Shown here one piece after another: positions 1 to 6,482 of a stretch of 17,078 bases of DNA (its first letter is position 1; every line of letters begins with the position of its first letter). The stretch is from Paraclostridium ghonii (GTDB lineage: Bacteria > Bacillota > Clostridia > Peptostreptococcales > Peptostreptococcaceae): NCBI RefSeq assembly GCF_023653455.1, contig NZ_JAKEDR010000060.1:1-17078 (forward strand), written 5' to 3'. The notes under the pieces are model-generated. The model made no database searches and had not been told where the DNA came from. It saw nothing but the letters and a program-made list of their open reading frames with translations. Position numbers and translations under genes: made by a program.

Positions 1-144
1 AGTATATATAGAGATTTAAAAAATAATTTACATAAATATAAGATTAGAGATATAAATAAAACCAAAGTTAAAATTTCTTGCATTGTATGTAGAATAAATA
101 CAAAAGCATTTTATTTACTATGGAATAAAGTTCTTAGAAGATAA
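1..144 (+). CDS. C-terminal end of an upstream gene, probably a glycosyltransferase (partial)
   Basis: The first frame is open from base 1 to a TAA at 142-144 and gives the last 47 residues of a protein that begins outside the window. The tail is basic and ends in an aromatic/leucine stretch (AFYLLWNKVLRR). Inference: this style of ending is common in family 2 glycosyltransferases of polysaccharide loci, and the neighbours fit, but no catalytic motif is inside the window. The codon use matches the rest of the window. A 47-base gap separates it from the next gene, with no obvious terminator, so the two are probably co-transcribed. It could be another protein type with a basic C-terminus. Confidence 0.55.
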   Translation, partial: SIYRDLKNNLHKYKIRDINKTKVKISCIVCRINTKAFYLLWNKVLRR

Positions 145-191
145 TATACAAAAACTTTATTTTATAGTTTGAATAGTTATGGAGGAGAGTA

Positions 192-1736
192 ATGAACAAC
201 TTGGCAAAATCTGCAATAGGACTTATGCTAGCTACATTAATAGGGAAAATATTGGGGTTTGTAAGAGAAATGGTATTAATGTATTCTTATGGAACAAGCT
301 CATATAGTGATGTATATATAACTGCTATGAATATACCTATAGTAGTTTTTGCTGTTATAGGATCTGCACTAGCAACAACTTTTATACCATTATATCATGA
401 AAGTTTAGAAAAAAGAGGAGAAGAAGGAGCACTAAAGTTTACAAACAATATAATAGTGATAGTAACTTTAATAACCTTTATATTATCGGTGATAGGGTAT
501 GTTTTTACCCAACCTTTAGTAAAGCTATTTGCAATGAATTTTACTGGTGAAAAACTAATTTTAACTGTTGAATTTGTAAGAGTTATGATAATAGGATTGG
601 TATTTATAGGTATTAGCAATATTCTGACTTCATACTTACAGATAAAGGGGAATTTTATAGTTCCGGGTATGGTAGCAGTTCCGAATAATGTAGTTCTTAT
701 TGTATCTATAATATTAAGTTATACATTAGGAAATATATACATATTGCCAGTTGGTGCACTAATGGGTATGATAAGTCAACTTATTTTCCAATTTCCGTTT
801 GCTATCAAACATGGATTAAAGTTTAATCCATGTTTAAATTTTAAAGATGAATACTTTAAAAAGATGGTTATATTAGTATGTCCTGTATTAATAGGGGTTG
901 CAATTAATCAGGTGAATACTATGGTAGATAGAAGTTTAGCCTCTGGACTAGGAGATGGCATAATAGCTGCACTAAATAGTGCTAACCGATTAAATTGGTT
1001 TGTAATGGGACTATTTATAGTTACATTAAGTTCCATAATATATCCAACACTATCTAAATTTTCTAGTGAAAATGAATTTGAAAAGTTTAAAGAATCTGTA
1101 AAGGTTAGTATAAACATAGTAATTTTAATAATAGTTCCAGTAACTGTAGGATCCATTATTTTTGCAACGCCTATAGTTCAAATCTTGTTTGAGCGAGGCG
1201 CATTCAATGAAAATTCAACAGAGATTACATCGGCAGCTTTAGTGTATTATTCTATAGGTATGATCGGATTAGGCTTAAGAAACGTACTGGATAGAATATT
1301 CTACTCTTTAAAAGATACAAAGACACCTATGATAAATGGAGTTATATCTATGATACTAAATATAATATTAAATGTTATTCTAGTGAAGTTTATGGGATAT
1401 AAAGGTTTAGCATTAGCTACTAGTTTATCATTTTTGATATGTACATTTTTACTAATGATAAACCTAGGAAAGAAAATCGGATATTATGAACAAGATAAGA
1501 TTGCTTTATTATTTATAAAGTCCTTAACCGCATCAATTTTAATGGGAATAACAGTTAAATTAATATACTCTGTATTAATAGGGATAGTTGATATTGGAAT
1601 TTTAGTCCAAATTATATCTTTATCCAGTTTAGTATTAATAGGGGTTTTAATATACAGTACAATTATATATATTTTAAAAGTAAAAGAAGTAAATATAATA
1701 ACTAATATAATAAAATCAAAAATTAAAAGAAGATAA
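192..1736 (+). CDS. murJ: MurJ/MviN-family lipid-linked glycan flippase
   Basis: A polytopic inner-membrane protein of 514 residues, the usual MurJ length, with about 14 hydrophobic segments. Known for the family: MOP-superfamily flippases move undecaprenyl-pyrophosphate-linked sugars (lipid II for MurJ) from the inner to the outer face of the membrane. Visible MurJ marks are the N-terminal segment with GKILGFVRE (residues 18-26, Arg25), Asp40 in the SYSDVY stretch, and the VDRSLASGLGDG segment around residue 245 followed by ALNSANRLNWF. The ATG at 192 has a GGAGGAG ribosome binding site 5-6 bases upstream. Position in a polysaccharide locus, just before galE, galU and LCP, suggests it may export this locus's own lipid-linked product. 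It could equally be the housekeeping lipid II flippase. Confidence 0.9.
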   Translation: MNNLAKSAIGLMLATLIGKILGFVREMVLMYSYGTSSYSDVYITAMNIPIVVFAVIGSALATTFIPLYHESLEKRGEEGALKFTNNIIVIVTLITFILSVIGYVFTQPLVKLFAMNFTGEKLILTVEFVRVMIIGLVFIGISNILTSYLQIKGNFIVPGMVAVPNNVVLIVSIILSYTLGNIYILPVGALMGMISQLIFQFPFAIKHGLKFNPCLNFKDEYFKKMVILVCPVLIGVAINQVNTMVDRSLASGLGDGIIAALNSANRLNWFVMGLFIVTLSSIIYPTLSKFSSENEFEKFKESVKVSINIVILIIVPVTVGSIIFATPIVQILFERGAFNENSTEITSAALVYYSIGMIGLGLRNVLDRIFYSLKDTKTPMINGVISMILNIILNVILVKFMGYKGLALATSLSFLICTFLLMINLGKKIGYYEQDKIALLFIKSLTASILMGITVKLIYSVLIGIVDIGILVQIISLSSLVLIGVLIYSTIIYILKVKEVNIITNIIKSKIKRR

Positions 1737-1796
1737 GTTGTAGATTAAAGCTATTTTAAAAATTTTAGATATAAAATATATTTTGGAGGATTTAAT

Positions 1797-2783
1797 ATGA
1801 GTATATTAGTAATTGGTGGAGCAGGATACATAGGAAGTCATACAACTAAATATTTTATTGAACAAAATGAAGATGTAATAGTAGTAGATAACTTGCTAAC
1901 AGGACATAAAGAGGCTTTATCAACTGATAAGTTTTATAACTTTGATATAAGAGATAAAGAAAGTTTAGATAAAGTATTTAAGGAAAATGAAATAGAAGCT
2001 GTTATACATTTTGCAGCCAATTCATTAGTTGGGGAAAGTATGAAAAAACCATATGAGTATTATCATAATAATGTATATGGTATGATGTGTCTATTAGATA
2101 TTATGAAAGAGAATAATGTTGACAAAATTGTTTTTTCATCAACGGCAGCTACATATGGAGAGCCTAAAAACATACCTATAATGGAATCTGATGAAACAAA
2201 TCCAACTAATACTTATGGGGAAACAAAATTAGCAATGGAAAAAATGATGAAATGGTTTGACAATGCTTATAAAACTAAGTATGTATCATTAAGATATTTT
2301 AACGCAGCAGGAGCATATTTTGATGGAAGCATAGGAGAAGATCATAAAACGGAAACTCATTTAATACCATTAATACTTCAAGTGCCATTAGGTAAAAGAA
2401 AGCATATAAGTATATTTGGATGTGATTATGATACAAAAGATGGGACATGCATAAGAGATTATATTCATGTCATGGATTTAGCAGAAGCACATTATAAGGC
2501 TTTAGAATATTTAAGAAAAGGAAATGGAAGTAATATTTTTAACTTAGGAAATGGAAATGGACATTCGGTAAAAGAAGTTATAGATATTGCTAGAAAGGTA
2601 ACCAATTTTAATATACCAGCTATAGAAGAAGAAAGAAGAAGTGGAGATCCAGCTATACTTATTGCTTCTAGTGAAAAAGCTAAAAAGATACTTGAATGGA
2701 ATCCTAAATTTGATTGTTTAGAAAAAATAATAAAAGATGCATGGAATTGGCATAAAAGCAATCCTAATGGTTATAGCAAATAG
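1797..2783 (+). CDS. galE: UDP-glucose 4-epimerase
   Basis: A cytoplasmic extended short-chain dehydrogenase of 328 residues that interconverts UDP-glucose and UDP-galactose (some members also act on the N-acetyl sugars), using tightly bound NAD. The sequence shows the Rossmann glycine motif GGAGYIGSH at 7-15, the NAD-ribose binding VVDNL after strand 2, the catalytic SST at 114-116 and the YGETK (YxxxK) pair Tyr140/Lys144, with FNAAGA and the C-terminal RRSGDPA typical of GalE. The length is normal. The ATG has a GGAGGA site 6 bases upstream. It follows the flippase by 60 bases and precedes galU by 38, fitting one operon. Together with galU it supplies UDP-Gal and UDP-Glc for surface glycans. 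Confidence 0.93.
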   Translation: MSILVIGGAGYIGSHTTKYFIEQNEDVIVVDNLLTGHKEALSTDKFYNFDIRDKESLDKVFKENEIEAVIHFAANSLVGESMKKPYEYYHNNVYGMMCLLDIMKENNVDKIVFSSTAATYGEPKNIPIMESDETNPTNTYGETKLAMEKMMKWFDNAYKTKYVSLRYFNAAGAYFDGSIGEDHKTETHLIPLILQVPLGKRKHISIFGCDYDTKDGTCIRDYIHVMDLAEAHYKALEYLRKGNGSNIFNLGNGNGHSVKEVIDIARKVTNFNIPAIEEERRSGDPAILIASSEKAKKILEWNPKFDCLEKIIKDAWNWHKSNPNGYSK

Positions 2784-2821
2784 TTAAAAATTTGTATTGA
2801 GATTTATTTAGATGTGAATAT

Positions 2822-3745
2822 ATGAAAAAAATAGTAAGAAAAGCAATAATACCAGCAGCTGGACTTGGTACAAGATTTTTACCAGCAACAAAGTCTCAAC
2901 CAAAGGAAATGCTACCTATAGTTGATAAACCAACTTTACAATACATAATAGAAGAAGCAGTAAATTCAGGTATAGAAGAAATACTTGTAGTTACTGGTAG
3001 AAATAAAAAAAGTATAGAAGATCATTTTGATCGCTCTATTGAATTAGAGCTAGAACTTGAACAAAAGGGTAAAACTGATATGCTTGAAATGGTAAGAGAG
3101 ATATCTGATATGGTAGATATACATTTCATACGTCAAAAAGAACCAAAAGGACTTGGACATGCAATACACTGTGCAAAAAATTTCGTAGGAAATGAACCAT
3201 TTGCAGTATTACTTGGAGATGACATAGTAGACAACGAAGTTCCTTGTTTAGCTCAACTTATAAATGCATACAATGAATACAATACATCTATATTAGGTGT
3301 TCAAGAGGTAGCAAAAGAAAATACTGATAAGTATGGAATATTAGATGTTAAAAATATAGAAGATAGAGTTTATAAAGTAAGAGATATGGTTGAGAAACCA
3401 AAAGTAGAAGAAGCTCCATCAAATATAGCTATACTAGGAAGATACATAATAACGCCTGCTATATTTGAAATACTTGAAAATCAAGCTCCAGGTAAAGGAG
3501 GAGAAATACAACTAACAGATGCTTTAAAAACTTTAGGAGAACATGAAGCTATATATGCGTATAACTTTGAAGGCAGAAGATACGACGTAGGAGATAAGCT
3601 AGGATTCTTAGAAGCAACTATTGACTTTGCATTAAAAAGAGAAGATTTAGGAAATGAGTTTATGGAGTTTTTAAAAACTAAAATAAATAATACAGAAGAA
3701 GCTGTAGAAGAAATAGTAGATGAAGTAGCAGTAGCTAAACAATAA
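2822..3745 (+). CDS. galU: UTP-glucose-1-phosphate uridylyltransferase
   Basis: Makes UDP-glucose and pyrophosphate from UTP and glucose-1-phosphate in the cytoplasm, feeding GalE. The nucleotide-binding signature GLGTRFLPATK is at residues 14-24, followed by QPKEMLPIVDKP; later motifs include LLGDDIVDNE, a VEKP stretch and GKGGEIQLTDAL, all standard for bacterial GalU. The 307 residues are slightly more than usual because of an acidic tail after about residue 290. The start matches the family N-terminus, but the bases before it (AGATGTGAATAT) contain no clear Shine-Dalgarno sequence, unlike most neighbours, so translation may depend partly on ribosomes arriving from galE, 38 bases upstream. 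No phosphoglucomutase is visible nearby, so glucose-1-phosphate must come from elsewhere. Confidence 0.95.
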   Translation: MKKIVRKAIIPAAGLGTRFLPATKSQPKEMLPIVDKPTLQYIIEEAVNSGIEEILVVTGRNKKSIEDHFDRSIELELELEQKGKTDMLEMVREISDMVDIHFIRQKEPKGLGHAIHCAKNFVGNEPFAVLLGDDIVDNEVPCLAQLINAYNEYNTSILGVQEVAKENTDKYGILDVKNIEDRVYKVRDMVEKPKVEEAPSNIAILGRYIITPAIFEILENQAPGKGGEIQLTDALKTLGEHEAIYAYNFEGRRYDVGDKLGFLEATIDFALKREDLGNEFMEFLKTKINNTEEAVEEIVDEVAVAKQ

Positions 3746-3771
3746 TTAAACTATTTAAAAGGCGGGAGATT

Positions 3772-4752
3772 ATGAAAAAATCTACAAAGATAATATTAGG
3801 TATATTTATAGCAATAGCCATTATTGTATTAGGATCGTTTGGATATGTGTATGCTAAGTTAAATGGAATATATGTAAAAGATACCCATTCTAAGGTAAAA
3901 TCTGCTAGTGAAGAAAAACATGAAGGGAAAATGGTTGATGGAGTAACAAACATATTGTTAGTAGGTATTGATGGAACTAATATTGATAAAGGAAACAGAT
4001 CAGACTCTGTCATGTTAGCTACTATAGATAACAAAAACAAACAATTAAAGATAACATCAATAGCAAGAGATACTTATGTAGATATACCAGGTCATGGATA
4101 TGAAAAATTAACTCATGCATATGCTTATGGCGGAATTGATTTATTAAAAGAAGTATTTAAAAATAATTTTGATATAGATATTGATAAATACATAGCTGTA
4201 AACTTTATTTCATTTATAGATGTTATGGATCAAATAGGTGGAGTTGAAGTAGATGTTAAATCTAAGGATATAAATGAAGTTAATAAATACATAGATGCAT
4301 GTTATGAGTACTATGGAGATAGAGAAAATAAAGAACCTAAGGAGTATATAAAACAACCGGGAGTTCAAAGATTAAATGGATATCAAGCTTTAGCATTTAG
4401 TAGAATAAGATATACAGATAGTGCTTATGCTAGAGATAATAGACATAGAGATGTAGCTCAAAGTGTTTATAATGAGTTTTTAAAACAAGATCCAATGACA
4501 TATAAAAAAGCTGCTGATATATTATTAGATAACACAAAGACTAATATAAGTCCTATGGAAATGCTAGATTTAGGATACACTGTATATAATCTTAATAATA
4601 GCAAGATTGAACAGTTAGAATTCCCAATAGATGGACACAGAAATGGACATATAATAAGTAAAGAAAAAGGTTGGGTTTTAGAGTGGGATAAGGAATATAA
4701 TTTAAATGCACTACATCAATTTGTATTCGGACAACCTTATAAACAAAAATAA
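3772..4752 (+). CDS. LytR-CpsA-Psr (LCP) family glycopolymer transferase
   Basis: Membrane-anchored enzyme of 326 residues. Known for the family: LCP proteins move teichoic acids or capsular polysaccharide from undecaprenyl-pyrophosphate to peptidoglycan outside the membrane. A single N-terminal transmembrane anchor spans roughly residues 7-28, followed by an extracellular domain. Conserved LCP blocks are visible: LLVGIDG at 62-68, NRSDSVML with Arg76 and Asp78, SIARDTYVDIPG with Arg99 and Asp100, KLTHAYAYGG, and LNGYQALAFSRIRY at 201-214 with Arg211/Arg213 followed by the RDNRHRD arginine cluster. These charged residues bind the pyrophosphate head group in known structures. The start has a GGCGGGAG site. 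Being last in the galE-galU run, it is a good candidate for the enzyme that anchors the polymer to the wall. Confidence 0.92.
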   Translation: MKKSTKIILGIFIAIAIIVLGSFGYVYAKLNGIYVKDTHSKVKSASEEKHEGKMVDGVTNILLVGIDGTNIDKGNRSDSVMLATIDNKNKQLKITSIARDTYVDIPGHGYEKLTHAYAYGGIDLLKEVFKNNFDIDIDKYIAVNFISFIDVMDQIGGVEVDVKSKDINEVNKYIDACYEYYGDRENKEPKEYIKQPGVQRLNGYQALAFSRIRYTDSAYARDNRHRDVAQSVYNEFLKQDPMTYKKAADILLDNTKTNISPMEMLDLGYTVYNLNNSKIEQLEFPIDGHRNGHIISKEKGWVLEWDKEYNLNALHQFVFGQPYKQK

Positions 4753-4758
4753 AAGAAT

Positions 4759-4775
4759 ATAATCAAAATTAGTTA
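4759..4775 (+). repeat. 17-base direct repeat, copy 1 (3' of the LCP gene)
   Basis: The sequence ATAATCAAAATTAGTTA here is identical to 6090-6106. Both copies are followed within a few bases by a long inverted repeat, and the likeness continues a little further (ACGAGG here, GCGAAG in copy 2). Copy 2 contains the stop codon of wecB (reading NQN-stop). Here the same bases can be read as YNQN-stop in the intergenic space, so this may be the scar of a duplicated wecB 3' end. In so AT-rich a sequence a 17-base match could arise by chance; its placement on both sides of one gene makes it notable. Confidence 0.5.
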
Positions 4776-4825
4776 AACGAGGTGGCAATATTTAATTCTA
4801 TAGAATAAAATGTTGACATCTCGTT
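4776..4825. repeat. 50-base near-perfect palindrome between LCP gene and wecB
   Basis: Two 25-base arms (4776-4800 and 4801-4825) meet with no spacer. Of 25 pairs, 21 are Watson-Crick and 2 are G-T; the mismatches are 4785/4816 and 4794/4807. The centre is the perfect palindrome ATTCTATAGAAT and the tips read AACGAG and CTCGTT. RNA from either strand would fold into a long stem. There is no following T-run, so it is not a standard intrinsic terminator, although it could help end LCP transcription. A two-fold protein-binding site or a degenerate small mobile element are alternatives. The right arm contains TTGACA at 4813-4818, but no good -10 box lies at the right distance. Confidence 0.75.
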
Positions 4826-4975
4826 CTGTATTATAACATTCAGTGTATTTAACCTTAGGTTTAAATTTTATTGACTTCTTTTTATAGGGGAATGTGTTTT
4901 GAGATAAAACTATTGTAAGTTCTATTGGAGTCGAGATTTAAATATAAATAACTTAAAATAACAAGGGAGAGAAAT

Positions 4976-6103
4976 ATGAAAAAAATAAAAGTGATGATAG
5001 TATTTGGAACTAGACCAGAAGCTATAAAGATGGCCCCTTTAGTTAAAGAATTAGAGTCTAGAAAAGAAATAGAAAGTATAGTTTGTGTTACGGCTCAACA
5101 TCGTCAAATGTTAGATCAAGTATTAGATACGTTTAATATTAATCCGGATTATGATTTAAACATAATGAAGCAAGGACAAACTTTAGTAGATATAACAACT
5201 AGAGCTTTACAAAGTTTAGATGCAGTTATAAAAAAGATAAAACCTGATATAGTACTGGTTCATGGAGATACTACAACTACGTTAGTAGGAAGTTTAGCTG
5301 CTTTCTATAATAAAGTTGCAGTAGGTCATGTTGAAGCAGGATTGAGAACTTATGATAAATATTCACCGTATCCAGAAGAGATAAATAGACAAGTAACTGG
5401 AGTTATAGCAGATATGCATTTTGCTCCTACAGAAAATTCAAAAAAGAATTTATTAAAGGAATCTAAAAAAGAAGATACTATATATGTAACTGGTAATACT
5501 GCAATAGATGCACTTAAAACTACTGTTAAAGAAAATTATACTCATGAAGTTATTGAAAAGTTAGGTAATGATAAGATGATACTTTTAACAGCTCATAGGC
5601 GAGAAAATTTAGGCGAAAATATGAAAAGTATGTTTAAAGCTATAAAAAGAATAGTAGATGAGTTTGAAGATATTCAAGTTGTATACCCAATTCATTTAAA
5701 TCCTTTAGTTAGAGACACTGCAAATGAGATATTTGGAGAGTGTGAAAAAATACATTTAATAGAGCCATTGGAAGTTTTAGATTTTCATAATTTCTTAAAT
5801 AAATCTTATATAATAATGACTGATAGTGGTGGAATTCAAGAGGAAGCCCCATCTTTAGGGAAGCCTGTACTTGTACTGAGAGATACAACGGAGAGACCAG
5901 AGGGAATAGATGCAGGACCCTTAAAATTAGCAGGAGTTGAAGAAGAAACTATATATAATATGACAAAGGAACTATTAACAAATCAATCTGTTTATGATTC
6001 TATGTCAAAAGCATGCAACCCATATGGTGATGGAAATGCTAGTAAATATATAGTTGATGCAATAATTGATAAATTTAAAATCAAAACAGATAATCAAAAT
6101 TAG
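4976..6103 (+). CDS. wecB: UDP-N-acetylglucosamine 2-epimerase (non-hydrolysing)
   Basis: Converts UDP-GlcNAc to UDP-ManNAc in the cytoplasm; also called mnaA in Gram-positives. The 375 residues are full length. Visible motifs: FGTRPEAIKMAP at 10-21 (Lys18), HGDTTTTL with Asp98, GHVEAGLRT with Glu120, PYPEE with Glu134, TAHRREN with His207 and TDSGGIQEEAPSLGKP near residue 285, covering the catalytic and UDP-binding residues known from E. coli WecB. The ATG has a GGGAGAG site. The gene stands alone, 223 bases after the LCP gene and 379 before the next operon, between two long hairpins and two copies of a 17-base repeat. Inference: UDP-ManNAc is for a wall-linkage unit or this polymer; no UDP-ManNAc dehydrogenase or TagA-type transferase is in the window. 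Confidence 0.94.
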   Translation: MKKIKVMIVFGTRPEAIKMAPLVKELESRKEIESIVCVTAQHRQMLDQVLDTFNINPDYDLNIMKQGQTLVDITTRALQSLDAVIKKIKPDIVLVHGDTTTTLVGSLAAFYNKVAVGHVEAGLRTYDKYSPYPEEINRQVTGVIADMHFAPTENSKKNLLKESKKEDTIYVTGNTAIDALKTTVKENYTHEVIEKLGNDKMILLTAHRRENLGENMKSMFKAIKRIVDEFEDIQVVYPIHLNPLVRDTANEIFGECEKIHLIEPLEVLDFHNFLNKSYIIMTDSGGIQEEAPSLGKPVLVLRDTTERPEGIDAGPLKLAGVEEETIYNMTKELLTNQSVYDSMSKACNPYGDGNASKYIVDAIIDKFKIKTDNQN

Positions 6104-6106
6104 TTA
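6090..6106 (+). repeat. 17-base direct repeat, copy 2 (3' end of wecB)
   Basis: Identical to 4759-4775. It covers the last wecB codons (DNQN) and the TAG stop at 6101-6103. Together the two copies enclose a segment of about 1.3 kb that contains wecB, its upstream gap and the 50-base palindrome. Such an arrangement would be left by duplication or by recombination at short homologies. Confidence 0.5.
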
Positions 6107-6111
6107 GCGAA

Positions 6112-6185
6112 GAATAAAAAATATAAGTTTTAGTTACCTTTAAAGCATTTTTCCAGCTTTGGTAGCAAAACTTATATTTTTATTC
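6112..6185. terminator. Long hairpin after wecB, possible two-way terminator
   Basis: Bases 6112-6131 pair with 6167-6185 (19 pairs, one bulged A), and the stem continues inward: 6133-6138 pairs with 6161-6166 (one G-T pair), then after a TTT bulge 6142-6146 pairs with 6156-6160, leaving a 9-base loop. About 30 pairs form over 74 bases. The outer stem has an A-rich left arm and a T-rich right arm (TATATTTTTATTC), so RNA made in either direction would end in a U-rich segment. It begins 9 bases after the wecB stop. That suits a terminator for wecB and for any gene once reading towards it from the right. The GC-rich short stem of a textbook terminator is lacking. Confidence 0.55.
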
Positions 6186-6382
6186 AAGCGACCTACTAGA
6201 ATTGGTTATCTTTTTTATTACCATACATCTCTCTCCAATCTAAAATATCTAGTACATCACTATTTTAAAAGTATAAACAATTAAAATTTTTCATTTTATA
6301 TTTAGTATAGTTAGAAAATTGCAAATTAAAACTTAATTACAAAAACTTATAGGACAGTCAACCAAAAGAGGTTAAGAGAATA

Positions 6383-6391
6383 TGATATAAA
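6383..6391 (+). promoter_or_regulatory. Possible extended -10 promoter of the right-hand operon
   Basis: TGATATAAA gives the TGn extension directly before a TATAAA -10 box, about 90 bases ahead of the first start codon of the operon. No good -35 box lies at the usual 16-18 base distance, which extended -10 promoters can tolerate. In this AT-rich gap similar boxes (TATAGT at 6306-6311 with a poor TTAAAA upstream) also occur, so the choice is uncertain. Confidence 0.3.
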
Positions 6392-6482
6392 GTGCAGCAG
6401 ACAATATAAAATAAACTTTTAGTATAAGTGTATCAAAATAATTAAGCAAATAAATGACACTAAGTAAAGTAGAGGAGGGAAA

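Larger units (their letters stand above)
6104..6482. other. 379-base gap between wecB and the operon that follows
   Basis: No convincing gene on either strand. From left to right it holds the 74-nt hairpin at 6112-6185, a 22-codon open stretch on the minus strand (6196-6264) that may be the end of a decayed gene, a very AT-rich stretch around 6260-6350, a possible extended -10 promoter at 6383-6391, and the AGGAGG ribosome binding site at 6473-6478. I looked for c-di-GMP riboswitch cores and a CodY box and saw none. The stretch looks like the boundary between two separately assembled parts of the locus. Confidence 0.6.

Noticed and set aside
4813-4840. TTGACA inside the palindrome as the -35 box of a wecB promoter
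   Set aside because: The only -10-like boxes are TATAAC at 13 bases and TAACAT at 15 bases spacing, both poor; wecB must have a promoter or be read through, but this one is not convincing enough to list.
4848-4866. Small inverted repeat AACC-TTA-GGTT before wecB
   Set aside because: Only four solid pairs with a three-base loop; expected by chance and without further context.
4871-4908. TTGACT and GATAAA as a second wecB promoter
   Set aside because: The spacing is 26 bases, too long for sigma-A, and no better pairing was found.
6340-6366. ACTTATAGGACAGTCAACC as a possible insertion-sequence end
   Set aside because: It faintly recalls the ends of some IS3-type elements, but no partner inverted repeat, target duplication or transposase fragment could be found nearby.
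6104-6482. Riboswitch (c-di-GMP type) in the operon leader
   Set aside because: The conserved cores of the class I and II c-di-GMP riboswitches are not present; only the terminator-like hairpin shows strong structure.
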